64,000 nt of DNA from CALANV01 sp036381615 (GCA_036381615.1 DASVCL010000031.1:1-64000); one strand, 5' to 3'; numbered from the stretch's first letter, positions 42,008 to 51,432 are shown. A program made the numbers and translations. Notes: generated by a model from the letters alone, not told the origin.

Positions 42008-43819
42008 GTGCCCGGCACCGGCCGCGACCGTATGGCCATGCGATCGCGCCGCGACGGCCAGACGCCGTCCGGCCGCGAGGTGGTGCTCGAAGGCCTGGGT
42101 GTCGCACCCGGAATCGCCATCGGCCCCGCCTTCGTGCACGAGACCGGCGCGATCGCCATTCCCGAGTACGTGGTGCCGCCGGCCGAGGTCGAGGCGGAGC
42201 GCGACCGGCTGCGCGCCGCCGTCGAGAAGGCGCTGCGGCAGCTCGCGAAGCTGAAGACGAAGAGCGACGCGCTCCCGCCCTCGGCGGCCGAGGAGGTCGG
42301 CTACCTGCTCGAGGCGCATGTGCAGATGCTGTCGAACTCGCGATTGATGCGCGGCATCGATCGCCGCATCTGCGAGGACCGGGTCAACGCCGAAGCGGCC
42401 GTGCAGGCCGAGGTGAACGCGATCGCGGAAGGTTTCGAGTCAATGCACGACCCGTATCTCGCGGCCCGCGTCCAGGACGTCCGCGAGGTCGGTGCCCGGC
42501 TGCTGCGCAACCTGACCAAGACCCCGTTCCAGGCGTTCAAGCAGCTCCCGGAAGGTTCGATCGTCGTTTCCGAGGAGATCACGCCGGCCGACACCGCGCT
42601 GATGGATCCCGACCGCATCGCCGGCATTACCGCCGCCTTCGGCGGCGCCGAGAGCCACACGGCGATCATGGCGCGCTCGCTCGGGTTTCCCGCCGTGCTC
42701 GGCGTGCCCGGCCTCGTCGGCTCCGTCCGGACGGGAGATCCGATCATCGTCGACGGCGACACCGGCCGGGTGATCATCCACCCGGCGGCGGCAACGCTCG
42801 AGGCGTACGAGCGCCGGCGCACCGAGCGCGCCCGGATGGAACGGCAGCTCGCGCGGCTGACGCGGCTGCCCGCGGTGACGCGCGACGGCGTCCAGATTTC
42901 GCTTCAGGCGAATATCGAGCTGCCGCGGGAGGTCGAGGCGGCGCGGGCCTTCGGCGCGGCGGGTATCGGCCTGCTCCGGACCGAGTTCATGTTCATGAAC
43001 CGGGACGACGTTCCCGGCGAGGACGAGCAGTACGAGGCGCTGGCCGGCATCGTGAAAGCAATGGCGCCGATGCCTGTCACGATCCGCACGCTCGATGTCG
43101 GCGGCGAGAAGCTTGCCTCCGCGCTGGGCAACCGCTTCACGCCGGGTGCGAACCCGGCACTCGGCATTCGTGCGATCCGGCTGTCGTTGCGCGAACCGGC
43201 GCTGTTCGAGGCGCAGCTCGCCGCCATCCTGCGCGCCGCCGCGCACGGCCCCGTGCGGATCCTCCTGCCGATGGTGGCGACCCCGGACGAGGTCCGCGAG
43301 GTCCGAACCATCCTGGCGCGGGTCGCGCGACGCCTGATGCGCCGTGGCGCCGCGATACCCGACCACCTGCCGCCGGTGGGCGCAATGATCGAAGTACCCG
43401 GCGCCGCGCTGGCGGCCGACGCACTCGCCCGCGTCTGTGACTTCTTCGCGCTCGGGACGAACGACCTGACGATGTACACGCTCGCCATCGATCGCGGCGA
43501 CGAGCAGGTCGCCCATCTCTTCAATCCGCTGCATCCGGCGGTGCTGCGGCTCGTGCAGTTCACGACCGAAGCGGCGTTGCGCAACCGCATCCCGGTCAGC
43601 CTCTGCGGCGAGATGGCGGGGGACCCGCGCTATACCGCGTTTCTCCTCGGCCTCGGCATGCGCGACCTGTCGATGGCGCCGTCGAAGATTCCCCGCGTCA
43701 AGCAGCGGATCCGATCGCTCGAGCTGGCCGCGGCGGCGACGCGCGCCCGTACGATCATGGATCAGTCGGACAGCGCCCGCATCGCGGCCCTGCTCGACGA
43801 CTTCAACGCGCAGGGATAG
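42008..43819 (+). CDS. ptsI: Phosphoenolpyruvate-protein phosphotransferase (enzyme I)
   Basis: A 603-residue enzyme I: phosphorylated His217 in GGAESHTAIMARSLG, PEP-binding LLRTEFMFMNR, and the C-terminal catalytic Cys in LCGEMAGD. There is no N-terminal GAF domain, so it is not the PtsP (nitrogen) type. The GTG at 42008 lies two bases after the HPr stop; an ATG at 42032 is also possible. With HPr and EIIA it forms a complete phosphate chain lacking permeases. Converges on the chemoreceptor gene with an 18-base gap. Confidence 0.95.
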   Translation: MPGTGRDRMAMRSRRDGQTPSGREVVLEGLGVAPGIAIGPAFVHETGAIAIPEYVVPPAEVEAERDRLRAAVEKALRQLAKLKTKSDALPPSAAEEVGYLLEAHVQMLSNSRLMRGIDRRICEDRVNAEAAVQAEVNAIAEGFESMHDPYLAARVQDVREVGARLLRNLTKTPFQAFKQLPEGSIVVSEEITPADTALMDPDRIAGITAAFGGAESHTAIMARSLGFPAVLGVPGLVGSVRTGDPIIVDGDTGRVIIHPAAATLEAYERRRTERARMERQLARLTRLPAVTRDGVQISLQANIELPREVEAARAFGAAGIGLLRTEFMFMNRDDVPGEDEQYEALAGIVKAMAPMPVTIRTLDVGGEKLASALGNRFTPGANPALGIRAIRLSLREPALFEAQLAAILRAAAHGPVRILLPMVATPDEVREVRTILARVARRLMRRGAAIPDHLPPVGAMIEVPGAALAADALARVCDFFALGTNDLTMYTLAIDRGDEQVAHLFNPLHPAVLRLVQFTTEAALRNRIPVSLCGEMAGDPRYTAFLLGLGMRDLSMAPSKIPRVKQRIRSLELAAAATRARTIMDQSDSARIAALLDDFNAQG

Positions 43820-43837
43820 GACGTCCGGTGCCGTCGC

Positions 43838-45145
43838 CTAGACGGCGCGCGCCTTCGCGAGGAACGCGGCGACCTCGGCATCGAGCTTTTTCGCCTGCTT
43901 CGACAGGTCGATTGCAGCCTGCAGGACTTTCTCCGATGCGGCGCCGGTGTCGCCGGCCGCCTGCATCACCGCCTTGATGTTGCCGTTGACGTCCTGCGTT
44001 CCCTGCGCGGCCTGCTGCACGTTGCGGGCAATTTCCTGCGTTGCGGCGCCCTGCTGCTCGACGGCCGACGCGATCGCGGTGGCGATCCCGTTTATCTCGT
44101 CGATCGTCGCGGCGATCCCCTGGATGGCCGCGACGGCCTCCTGCGTGACGCTCTGGATGGCGGCGATCTGGCCGCCGATCTCCTCGGTCGCCTTCGCCGT
44201 CTGATTCGCCAGCGCCTTGACCTCGTTGGCGACCACCGCAAAACCCTTGCCGGCTTCGCCCGCCCGCGCCGCTTCGATCGTCGCGTTGAGCGCCAGCAGA
44301 TTCGTCTGGCTGGCGATGTCCTGAATGAGCCCGACCACCTGACCGATCTTCTGGGCGGCCTCGGACAGGCTCTGGACGGTGGCGTTGGTGCGCTCGGCCT
44401 CGGCGGCCGCCTTCTGCGCGATGTGCGACGAATGGGCGACCTGGCGGCCGATCTCCGCGACCGAGCTTGAAAGCTCTTCGGTCGCCGTGGCGACAGTCTG
44501 GACGTTGGCCGATGCCTGTTGCGTCGCCGCCGCCGCCGCGGCCGCCTGCCGGCTCGTGTCGCCGGCCACCCCCGACATGGCCTCGGCACTGTCGTGCATG
44601 ACGCTCGCCGCCGCCGACACGCTGCTGACGACGGCGCCCACGCTGCCCTCGAAATCGTCGGCGAACCGGCTGAACTCGCGGACCTTGGCCTCGATCATCT
44701 CGGTCGCCGCGTTGATGTTGCGGGCCGCGTTGTTGAATGCCCCCGGCAGACCGCGGAGCAGCACTTTGCGGAAGTATTTCCCCTGGCTCACATAGCTTGC
44801 GGAGCCGCTCGCCTCGCGCACGAAGGCGTCGGCGATGTCCAGCATGTCGTTGACGCTGCGCTGGATCAGGCCGATGACGCCCGGCTCCGGCGCCTCGAGC
44901 ACGCGCGCCTCCAGATCGCCGCCGGCGGCCGCCTGACACACCTGCGCCGTCCGGACCAGCACCTGCGTGGCCCGCCAGAAATAATACCCGGCGCCGGCGA
45001 GCGCGAGCACGGCGACGGCATGGCCAAACAGCGTACCGAGGCCGGCATAGCCCGGAACGACGGCGGCCAACCCTCCGTCGAGGACGACCGCGCCAGTGGC
45101 GACCGCCAGCAGGACAGCAGCCTTAGATAGTGAAGACGAATTCAT
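43838..45145 (-). CDS. Methyl-accepting chemotaxis protein, CetA-like (no periplasmic sensor)
   Basis: A 435-residue receptor. Two N-terminal membrane segments (about 8-30 and 36-57) are joined by only five or six residues, so there is no periplasmic ligand domain. A short HAMP-like region follows, then the long signalling coiled coil with the conserved hairpin tip IASQTNLLALNATIEAARAGEAGKGFAVVANEVK. GGGGAG precedes the ATG. Its start overlaps the PAS gene by 23 bases, which suggests the PAS protein supplies the sensing domain, as in Campylobacter CetB/CetA or when Aer is split. Confidence 0.92.
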   Translation of the reverse strand: MNSSSLSKAAVLLAVATGAVVLDGGLAAVVPGYAGLGTLFGHAVAVLALAGAGYYFWRATQVLVRTAQVCQAAAGGDLEARVLEAPEPGVIGLIQRSVNDMLDIADAFVREASGSASYVSQGKYFRKVLLRGLPGAFNNAARNINAATEMIEAKVREFSRFADDFEGSVGAVVSSVSAAASVMHDSAEAMSGVAGDTSRQAAAAAAATQQASANVQTVATATEELSSSVAEIGRQVAHSSHIAQKAAAEAERTNATVQSLSEAAQKIGQVVGLIQDIASQTNLLALNATIEAARAGEAGKGFAVVANEVKALANQTAKATEEIGGQIAAIQSVTQEAVAAIQGIAATIDEINGIATAIASAVEQQGAATQEIARNVQQAAQGTQDVNGNIKAVMQAAGDTGAASEKVLQAAIDLSKQAKKLDAEVAAFLAKARAV

Positions 45146-45647
45146 CGTATGTGACTCCCCGGGCGCGGAGATCGGCGAAAAGCAGGTCATAGGATTTCTG
45201 CATGCCCTGCTTGCGGTCGGTCGCGCGGCGCTCTTCCTCGAGCAAGGCCTTGTAGATCGGCGCGATCTTGGCGATCTGGGCCGGATCGGGTTTGCGCCGG
45301 TTCGAATGATAGCCGACGATATTGCCGCTGGCGTCGTAGCTCGGCGTCACATGCGCAAAGACCCAGTAATGGTCGCCGTTGCTCGCCATGTTCAGGATGT
45401 AACCGAACATCTCGCCCTTGGCCTGGATCGTGTCCCACAGCAGCTTGAACACGCATCGCGGCATGTCGGGGTGCCGGATGATGCTGTGCGGCTTGCCAAG
45501 CAGTTCCCGGGCGCTGTAGCGCGACACGCGCTGGAAGACGTCGTTGGCATAGGTGATCCGACCCTTGAGGTCGGTCTTGGAGACGATGATCTCGTTTTCC
45601 CGGAACGGGCTTTCGCGCCCCGTCGGACGTATCTGAGCCCTCGCCAC
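45123..45647 (-). CDS. PAS domain protein, CetB/Aer-like sensor
   Basis: A 174-residue protein with a single PAS domain of the Aer type (about residues 14-130): ENEIIVSKTDLKGRITYAN, then GKPHSIIRHPDMPR, the Aer/CetB fingerprint around the FAD pocket, and NGDHYWVFAHVTPSYD. The C-terminal 45 residues are helical. It should bind FAD and report redox or oxygen state to the chemoreceptor encoded immediately downstream. The GTG at 45647 has GGAGA at the right distance; TTG at 45662 is an alternative. A CtrA-like site lies about 55 bases upstream. Confidence 0.88.
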   Translation of the reverse strand: MARAQIRPTGRESPFRENEIIVSKTDLKGRITYANDVFQRVSRYSARELLGKPHSIIRHPDMPRCVFKLLWDTIQAKGEMFGYILNMASNGDHYWVFAHVTPSYDASGNIVGYHSNRRKPDPAQIAKIAPIYKALLEEERRATDRKQGMQKSYDLLFADLRARGVTYDEFVFTI

Positions 45648-45699
45648 GCCAGTTCTCCGCAATTTAGGTTTGCTGGCGGACTTGATAGGCTGCCGATGC

Positions 45700-45715
45700 T
45701 TAAGCTTCCGTTAGT
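45700..45715. promoter_or_regulatory. CtrA-like site upstream of the PAS/chemoreceptor pair
   Basis: On the minus strand CTAA-N7-TTAAG, two mismatches from the CtrA consensus TTAA-N7-TTAAC. It lies 53-68 bases upstream of the PAS gene start. Weak, but such AT-rich half-sites are rare here. Confidence 0.25.
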
Positions 45716-45899
45716 TTCCGTTACGGAGCCGGCACGGCCGGGCTGCCTGCGCCGCCCGGCATCGTTTGAAGGCCGCGGCCGCAACGACCGTCAAGAAGGT
45801 CCGGAAGGCGCGCACCGCGCCCGGTTTTCGGAACGACCGCCTTACGGAGAAGCGTCGCGGGATCCGCGACGCCCCATTCCCGTTTGCGTGCGATCGCGC

Positions 45900-47270
45900 T
45901 CAATAGGCGTATTCGCGGAAGATCGGATCGATGCTGCCCTGCCAGGGTCCGTGGAACAGCTCCAGCTTTTCCTCGGCCGGCGTCCGTCCGGTTTCGACGA
46001 TCTGGTGCAGGCGGTTCAGGAAATGCGTCTCGTCGGCATCGCCCATGCGGTTCATGCGCCGGCGGCGACGCAGACCTTCGCGCGCGATATCGACCATTTC
46101 CCTCGCGATGATGTTGAGCGGCCGGCCGCGGAAGGTCGTCTTGAGCGCGGTGCGCGGCACGTCGCGACGAAGCTGCGCCATCTCTTCTGTCGACCAGTCC
46201 TTGACGAGATCCCACGCGGCATCGAGCGCCGTCGTATCGTAAAGCAGACCCACCCATAGGGCCGGCAACCCGCACAGCGTCTGCCAGCGGCCGCCATCCG
46301 CGCCGCGCATTTCGAGATAGCGCTTGAGACGTACTTCCGGAAATGCGGTCGTCAGATGATCGGCGAAGTCGCCGATCGTCGGCAGCTCGCCCGGGAGGCC
46401 TGGCAGGCGGCCGGCGAGAAAATCGCGGAACGACTGGCCGCTCACGTCGATGTACCGCCCGTCGCGATAGACGAAGTACATCGGGACATCGAGGATGTAA
46501 TCGACGTAACGCTCGAAGCCGAAGCCCTGCTCGAACACGAACGGCAGCATGCCGGAGCGATCGGGATCGGTATCGGTCCAGACATGGCTGCGGAAGCTGA
46601 GGAAGCCGTTCGGACGGCCGCCGCTGAACGGCGAGTTCGCGAACAGCGCCGTCGCGACGGGCTGCAGCGCGAGGCTGACCCGGAATTTCCGGACCATGTC
46701 GGCCTCGGATTCGAAGTCGAGGTTCACCTGCACGGTACAGGTGTTGAGCATCATGTCGAGCCCGAGCCGCCCCTTCTTCGGCATGTACTCGCGCATGATC
46801 TTGTAGCGACCCTTCGGCATCCACGGGACCTCGTCGCGCGTCCACTTCGGATTGGATCCCATGCCGAGCAGGCCGATGCCGAGCTCCTCGGCGACGGTCT
46901 TGCATTCGACGAGATGCCTGTCGACCTCGTCGCACGTCTGGTGAATGGTCTCGAGCGGCGCGCCCGACAGCTCGACCTGTCCGCCCGGTTCGAGCGTGAT
47001 GCTGGTCTCGCCGCGCGTCAGCGCGATGACGTTTCCGTTCTCCGCGACCGGCGCCCAGCCGAAGCGCGTAAGCCCGGTCAGCAGGTTGCGGATGCTCGCC
47101 GTCCCGTCGGCATACGGCACCGGTCGCAGATCATCGAGCCGGAACGCGAATTTCTCGTGCTCCGTGCCGATCCGCCATTGGTCCTTCGGCTTGCTGCCGG
47201 CGGCGAGATATTCGATGAGCTGGCGACGATCGGTGACCGGCGCGCCGCGCGATGTGGGGACACCCGACAT
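45900..47270 (-). CDS. gshA: Glutamate-cysteine ligase, plant/alphaproteobacterial type
   Basis: A 456-residue ATP-dependent ligase for the first step of glutathione synthesis. Conserved blocks: RIGTEHEKFAF near the N-terminus, SITLEPGGQVELSG, MLNTCTVQVNLDF and FANSPFSGGRPNGF. The size and motifs fit the GCS2-like plant type found in alphaproteobacteria rather than E. coli GshA. Located 18 bases downstream of rsmE on the same strand. The C-terminus ends IFREYAY, as in homologues. Confidence 0.95.
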   Translation of the reverse strand: MSGVPTSRGAPVTDRRQLIEYLAAGSKPKDQWRIGTEHEKFAFRLDDLRPVPYADGTASIRNLLTGLTRFGWAPVAENGNVIALTRGETSITLEPGGQVELSGAPLETIHQTCDEVDRHLVECKTVAEELGIGLLGMGSNPKWTRDEVPWMPKGRYKIMREYMPKKGRLGLDMMLNTCTVQVNLDFESEADMVRKFRVSLALQPVATALFANSPFSGGRPNGFLSFRSHVWTDTDPDRSGMLPFVFEQGFGFERYVDYILDVPMYFVYRDGRYIDVSGQSFRDFLAGRLPGLPGELPTIGDFADHLTTAFPEVRLKRYLEMRGADGGRWQTLCGLPALWVGLLYDTTALDAAWDLVKDWSTEEMAQLRRDVPRTALKTTFRGRPLNIIAREMVDIAREGLRRRRRMNRMGDADETHFLNRLHQIVETGRTPAEEKLELFHGPWQGSIDPIFREYAY

Positions 47271-47288
47271 GAGATGTTCCAGACGTTG

Positions 47289-48059
47289 TCAGAGAGGCTT
47301 CGACCGCGGCGGCGGGGCCTTGGCCCCGTCGTTCGATACCGCTTGGTATATCGCCAGCGCTGCGATCGCCGCGGTGTCGGCGCGCAGCACGCGAGGCCCC
47401 AGGCCGACCGGAGTAACAAACGGGAGTTTATAAAGCGCGTCAAGCTCGACTCGCGCGAAGCCCCCCTCGGGCCCGATCAGGATGGCGGCCGGCCCGTCAG
47501 TGCCGATCCGGCCGAGCACGTCCGCGATCGGCCCGCCTGCCCCGGTCTCGTCGCACAGCACGAGGCGCCGTTCGGGCGGCCATTCGGCCAGGACGGCATC
47601 CAGCCGCGCCGCCGGCATTACCTTCGGAACCGTCATTCTCTCGCACTGCTCGGCCGCCTCGATGCACGTCGCGTGGAGCCGGTCGTCGTTCACGCGCGTG
47701 ACGATCGTATGACGCGTGAAGACCGGCCATATCGCCGATACGCCAAGTTCCGTCGCCTTTTCCGCCATGAAGTCGAGCCGTGCCCGCTTGATCGGCGCGA
47801 ATACCAGCCATATGTCCGGCTCAACCTGCTGTTGCCGCAACTGCGCCTCGAGCGTGAGGGTGCACCAGCCCTTGCCGAATCCCTCGATACGCGCCGCATA
47901 CTCGCCGTCGCGGCCGTTGAAGACCGCGATTCGGCTGCCGACCTCGAGCCGAAGCACGTGGCGAAGATAGTGCGTGCGCGCGGCGTCGAGCCCGATCGAC
48001 GGCACGTCGAGCGAGGAATCGACAAAAAGACGCGCAACGATCCGCCCGTCTTCAGCCAT
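47289..48059 (-). CDS. rsmE: 16S rRNA (uracil1498-N3)-methyltransferase RsmE
   Basis: A 256-residue SPOUT methyltransferase. The N-terminal PUA-like part contains HYLRHVLRLEVGS; the knot region has IGPEGGF and LGPRVLRADTAAIAAL, the SAM-binding trefoil knot of RsmE. The ATG at 48059 (MAEDGRIVARLF) is chosen over an upstream in-frame codon. Divergent from ubiA with only 47 bases between. Confidence 0.95.
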   Translation of the reverse strand: MAEDGRIVARLFVDSSLDVPSIGLDAARTHYLRHVLRLEVGSRIAVFNGRDGEYAARIEGFGKGWCTLTLEAQLRQQQVEPDIWLVFAPIKRARLDFMAEKATELGVSAIWPVFTRHTIVTRVNDDRLHATCIEAAEQCERMTVPKVMPAARLDAVLAEWPPERRLVLCDETGAGGPIADVLGRIGTDGPAAILIGPEGGFARVELDALYKLPFVTPVGLGPRVLRADTAAIAALAIYQAVSNDGAKAPPPRSKPL

Positions 48060-48106
48060 GTTCCCAATCCACCGCACGAATCGCTAGGATGCGACCGGAT
48101 TAGGCC

Positions 48107-49033
48107 ATGCCTCAAGCGACCAGTACAAGCGCGAGCGACATCCCGAAAGGCGGCTGGGTCGAGCGCCTCCTGCCGCCGGCCGCGCAACCCTATGCGCGTC
48201 TGGCGCGGCTCGACCGCCCGATCGGGACGTGGCTTCTGCTGTTCCCGTGCTGGTGGAGCGTCGCGCTGGCGGCCAACGGCCTGCCGGATGCCTTCCTGTT
48301 TGCCGCGTTCGCGGCCGGCGCGATCGTCATGCGCGGCGCCGGCTGCACCTACAACGACATCGTCGACCGGGACTTCGACGGACGGGTGGCGCGGACGGCC
48401 GATCGTCCGATCCCGTCCGGCGCGGTCACGGTCCGTCAGGCAATCGCGTTCCTGCTCCTGCAGCTGGTCATCGGGCTGATCATCCTGTTGACGTTCAACC
48501 GTACGGCGATCGGGCTCGGCGTGCTGTCGCTGGCGCTCGTGTTCACGTATCCGCTGATGAAGCGCGTCACGTGGTGGCCGCAGTTCTTTCTCGGCCTCGC
48601 CTTCAACTGGGGCGCGCTCATGGGCTATGCGGCGGTCACGGACGATCTCGCCTGGCCCGCCGTCATTCTGTACGCGGGCGGGATTCTCTGGACGCTCGGC
48701 TACGACACCATCTACGCGCACCAGGACAAGGAGGATGACGCGCTGATCGGCGTCAAATCCTCGGCGCTGCGGCTCGGCCGCCGCACGCGTCCGGCGCTGT
48801 TCGGCTTCTATGCCGGCACCGTTCTGCTGATCGCCGCGGCGGGGTGGGCCGCCGGACTGGCCTGGCCGTTCTACGTGTTCGTCGCCGCCGGGGCCGCTCA
48901 GCTCGTGTGGCAGGCCGCCGACGTCGATCTCGACCACCCGGCCGATTGCCTCGCCAAGTTCAAATCGAACCGGGTCTTCGGCTGGCTCGTCCTCGCCGGA
49001 ATCGTCGCCGGCCACCTTGCGGGCGCCGCGTGA
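48107..49033 (+). CDS. ubiA: 4-hydroxybenzoate polyprenyltransferase UbiA
   Basis: A 308-residue integral membrane prenyltransferase with about eight hydrophobic segments. The two Asp-rich motifs are NDIVDRDFD (first) and YDTIYAHQDKEDD (second), binding Mg-diphosphate. It attaches the polyprenyl chain to 4-hydroxybenzoate in ubiquinone synthesis. Its stop overlaps the GTG of the methyltransferase gene. UbiD, the later decarboxylase, is encoded 5.7 kb downstream. Confidence 0.96.
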   Translation: MPQATSTSASDIPKGGWVERLLPPAAQPYARLARLDRPIGTWLLLFPCWWSVALAANGLPDAFLFAAFAAGAIVMRGAGCTYNDIVDRDFDGRVARTADRPIPSGAVTVRQAIAFLLLQLVIGLIILLTFNRTAIGLGVLSLALVFTYPLMKRVTWWPQFFLGLAFNWGALMGYAAVTDDLAWPAVILYAGGILWTLGYDTIYAHQDKEDDALIGVKSSALRLGRRTRPALFGFYAGTVLLIAAAGWAAGLAWPFYVFVAAGAAQLVWQAADVDLDHPADCLAKFKSNRVFGWLVLAGIVAGHLAGAA

Positions 49034-49704
49034 GCGGCCTGCGGGATGCCGAAGCGTTCGTGCGGGCACAGACCGCGATCGCCGCGCCGCCGCTCGTGCC
49101 CGAGCTCCGTCTGCATCTCGCGACCGAGGTCACGCCGCTGTGGCAGGCGACCGAAGCCGTGCTCGCCCGGACCAATCTGCCCCCGCCTTACTGGGCGTTC
49201 GCCTGGCCCGGCGGCCAGGCGCTCGCCCGCTATGTGCTCGATCATCCCGACGTGGTTCGGGGCCGCGCCGTGCTCGATTTCGCGGCCGGTTCGGGCATCG
49301 GCGCCATTGCGGCCGCGAAAGCCGGCGCCGCCCGAGTGACGGCGACGGATATCGATGCGCATGCGGCGGCGGCGATGCGCCTCAACGCCGCGGCCAACGG
49401 CGTGACGTTCGCGATCAGTACCGATGATCTCACGCGCGCGGATGACGCGGATGACGGTGTCTGGGACGTCGTTCTCGCCGGCGACGTCTGCTACGAACGG
49501 CCGATGGCCGAGGCGGTGCTCGCCTGGCTGCGCCGGCAGGTGGGCCGGGGCGCCGTCGTGCTGATGGCCGATCCGGGCCGCGCCTATCTGCCGTCGAGCG
49601 GGCTGGTCGAGATCGCGCGCTACGATGTGCCGACCTCCCCCGACCTCGAGGACAGGCCGATGCGCACGACACGGGTTCTGCGTCTTCTGGCCCAGGATGT
49701 CTGA
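49030..49704 (+). CDS. Class I SAM-dependent methyltransferase, ETF-beta lysine methyltransferase-like
   Basis: A 224-residue protein with the Rossmann SAM motif VLDFAAGSGIGAIAAA, then an acidic strand TATDID and GDVCYERPMAE. PYWAFAWPGGQALARYV upstream of motif I is typical of the METTL20/PrmA-like protein lysine methyltransferases found in alphaproteobacteria. GTG start overlapping the ubiA stop (GTGA). Target is probably the electron transfer flavoprotein, by family. Confidence 0.85.
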   Translation: MSGLRDAEAFVRAQTAIAAPPLVPELRLHLATEVTPLWQATEAVLARTNLPPPYWAFAWPGGQALARYVLDHPDVVRGRAVLDFAAGSGIGAIAAAKAGAARVTATDIDAHAAAAMRLNAAANGVTFAISTDDLTRADDADDGVWDVVLAGDVCYERPMAEAVLAWLRRQVGRGAVVLMADPGRAYLPSSGLVEIARYDVPTSPDLEDRPMRTTRVLRLLAQDV

Positions 49705-49714
49705 CGAAGGGCCG

Positions 49715-49945
49715 TCAGGACGGGTGCGCGGCGCGCCGTTCGCTCTCGAACGATGACGGCCGTTCCGACACGATCCGGTAGCGGATCAGCGCATTGTCGA
49801 TCGTCTGCATGGTCCGCCCCAGCCACTCCTTGCGCGCGGCCTCGTAGGACACGAACGGTCCGTAGCATTCGAGCTTTGCGCCCGATCGCAGCGTCGTAAA
49901 GCTGGTATCCGTATATTCGCCGCCGACGACCCAATATTCTGCCAT
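49715..49945 (-). CDS. DUF4170 family protein
   Basis: A 76-residue protein starting MAEYWVVGGEYTDTSF and containing YGPFVSYEAARKEWLGRTMQTID and RYRIV, an exact pattern of the small alphaproteobacterial DUF4170 family. Soluble, function unknown. It converges on the methyltransferase gene ten bases away. The frame is open upstream to 50221 as an artefact. Confidence 0.85.
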   Translation of the reverse strand: MAEYWVVGGEYTDTSFTTLRSGAKLECYGPFVSYEAARKEWLGRTMQTIDNALIRYRIVSERPSSFESERRAAHPS

Positions 49946-50001
49946 AGCCTCCATCCAGCCGCTGTCCGAGGGGCCGGTGAACGGCCCCGGCGATGAATCG
50001 A

Positions 50002-51432
50002 TCAACTGATCCGAAACGTTCCCATCATGCCGGCCGCCTGATGCTCCAGGATGTGACAATGGAACATCCAGTCGCCCGGCTCGTCGGCGACGAACGCGAT
50101 CTCCGCCGTCTCGCCCGGCGCCATCAATATCGTATCCTGCAGAACCCGCCGCAGCAGCGGCCGACCGTTGCGCGAAACGACGTGGAATGCGGTCCCGTGC
50201 AGATGCATCGGGTGATGCCAAGCGGTTTCGTTGCGGAGCGCCAGGACATAGCTTCGACCGCGGCGCAACGTCAGAAGCGGTTCATGGGCGTGCCCCAGAA
50301 CCGACTGGCCATTGATGGTCCAGATGCGGCCCGCCCGCATTCGTTCGCGTACCGCGGCGACGTCGGCCTGTGACAGGCTGCCCGCCTGCATGGCACGCAT
50401 CAGCTTGGGATCCATCATGCCGCCGCCGAACTCGATCGTGTGCCGCTCCGCCCGGTCGAGCTCGGGAGCCGGAATCGGATTCGCCGGCAGTGCGACCGCC
50501 GCCGTCAGCGGCCGCGGCCGGACCGGCGCGCTTTTCTCATAGGTGATGTCGGTCAGCCTGTAGGCGCCGTTCGGATAGAACGTGTCGAGGACGGCATAGC
50601 TGCGTCCCGGCTCCGCGGTCATGTCCAGGACGATGTCAGCCCGCATGGCCGGACCGAGCACGATCCGCCCGCCCGCCGGCGCATGCGGCGCGACCGGTTG
50701 CCCGTCGAGCGCAATCACCGTCGGCACGTGCCCCTCGAACACCAGACCGAGAATACGTGCATTGCTGACATTGACGAGGCGCAGCCGGAGACGCTCGTTC
50801 CGGCGCACCGCCAATGCCGTCGGCAGGCGCCCGTTGACCGTGACCGTGTTGCCGAGTCGGCCCGCATGGCTTGCGTCGAAAAACGCATCGAAATCCGGCG
50901 CGATCTCGGCCTCGGGCGTGAGGCGCCAGTCGTCGATGACCCAGACGATATCGCGGTCGACGTCGGGCGGTGTGCGCTCCTCGACGATGAACGCGCCGGC
51001 AAGGCCGCGCTCGACCTGTTCGTGGCTGCGGACATGCGGGTGGTACCAGAACGTGCCGGCATCAGGCAGGTCGAACTCGTAGACGAATTGTCCGCCGGGC
51101 GGAATCGGCGGCTGCGTCAGGTGCGGCACGCCGTCCATCGCGTTCGGAACGCGCAGGCCGTGCCAGTGGACGGTCGTCTCGCCCGGCAGCCGGTTCTCGA
51201 CGACGATACGGACGCGCTCGCCCTGCCGGAAACGCAGCACGGGCCCCGGTACCTCGCCGTCATAGGCCCAGACGGCCGTCTCGGGACGATCGCTGCCGAC
51301 GAGCGCGACTCGGGCCGGTGCCGCGGTCAACCGCCGTTCGGCACGACCCTGTCCGGCGAGCGCGCGCCCGACCATTCCCGACGCCGCCGCGGCGAGCACT
51401 CCCGTCAATACGTCTCTGCGCGTCACTGCCAT
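50002..51432 (-). CDS. Multicopper oxidase, Tat-exported
   Basis: A 476-residue laccase-like enzyme. The N-terminus TRRDVLTGVLAAAASG is a Tat signal. Copper ligands are all present: HWHG, WYHPH, HPMHLHG and HCHILEH, so types 1, 2 and 3 copper sites are complete. The last 20 residues end in a Met axial-ligand context (HQAAGMMGTF). Possible roles are periplasmic Cu(I) or phenol oxidation. The ATG at 51432 is chosen; a GTG at 51444 is also possible. No copper resistance genes lie nearby. Confidence 0.93.
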   Translation of the reverse strand: MAVTRRDVLTGVLAAAASGMVGRALAGQGRAERRLTAAPARVALVGSDRPETAVWAYDGEVPGPVLRFRQGERVRIVVENRLPGETTVHWHGLRVPNAMDGVPHLTQPPIPPGGQFVYEFDLPDAGTFWYHPHVRSHEQVERGLAGAFIVEERTPPDVDRDIVWVIDDWRLTPEAEIAPDFDAFFDASHAGRLGNTVTVNGRLPTALAVRRNERLRLRLVNVSNARILGLVFEGHVPTVIALDGQPVAPHAPAGGRIVLGPAMRADIVLDMTAEPGRSYAVLDTFYPNGAYRLTDITYEKSAPVRPRPLTAAVALPANPIPAPELDRAERHTIEFGGGMMDPKLMRAMQAGSLSQADVAAVRERMRAGRIWTINGQSVLGHAHEPLLTLRRGRSYVLALRNETAWHHPMHLHGTAFHVVSRNGRPLLRRVLQDTILMAPGETAEIAFVADEPGDWMFHCHILEHQAAGMMGTFRIS

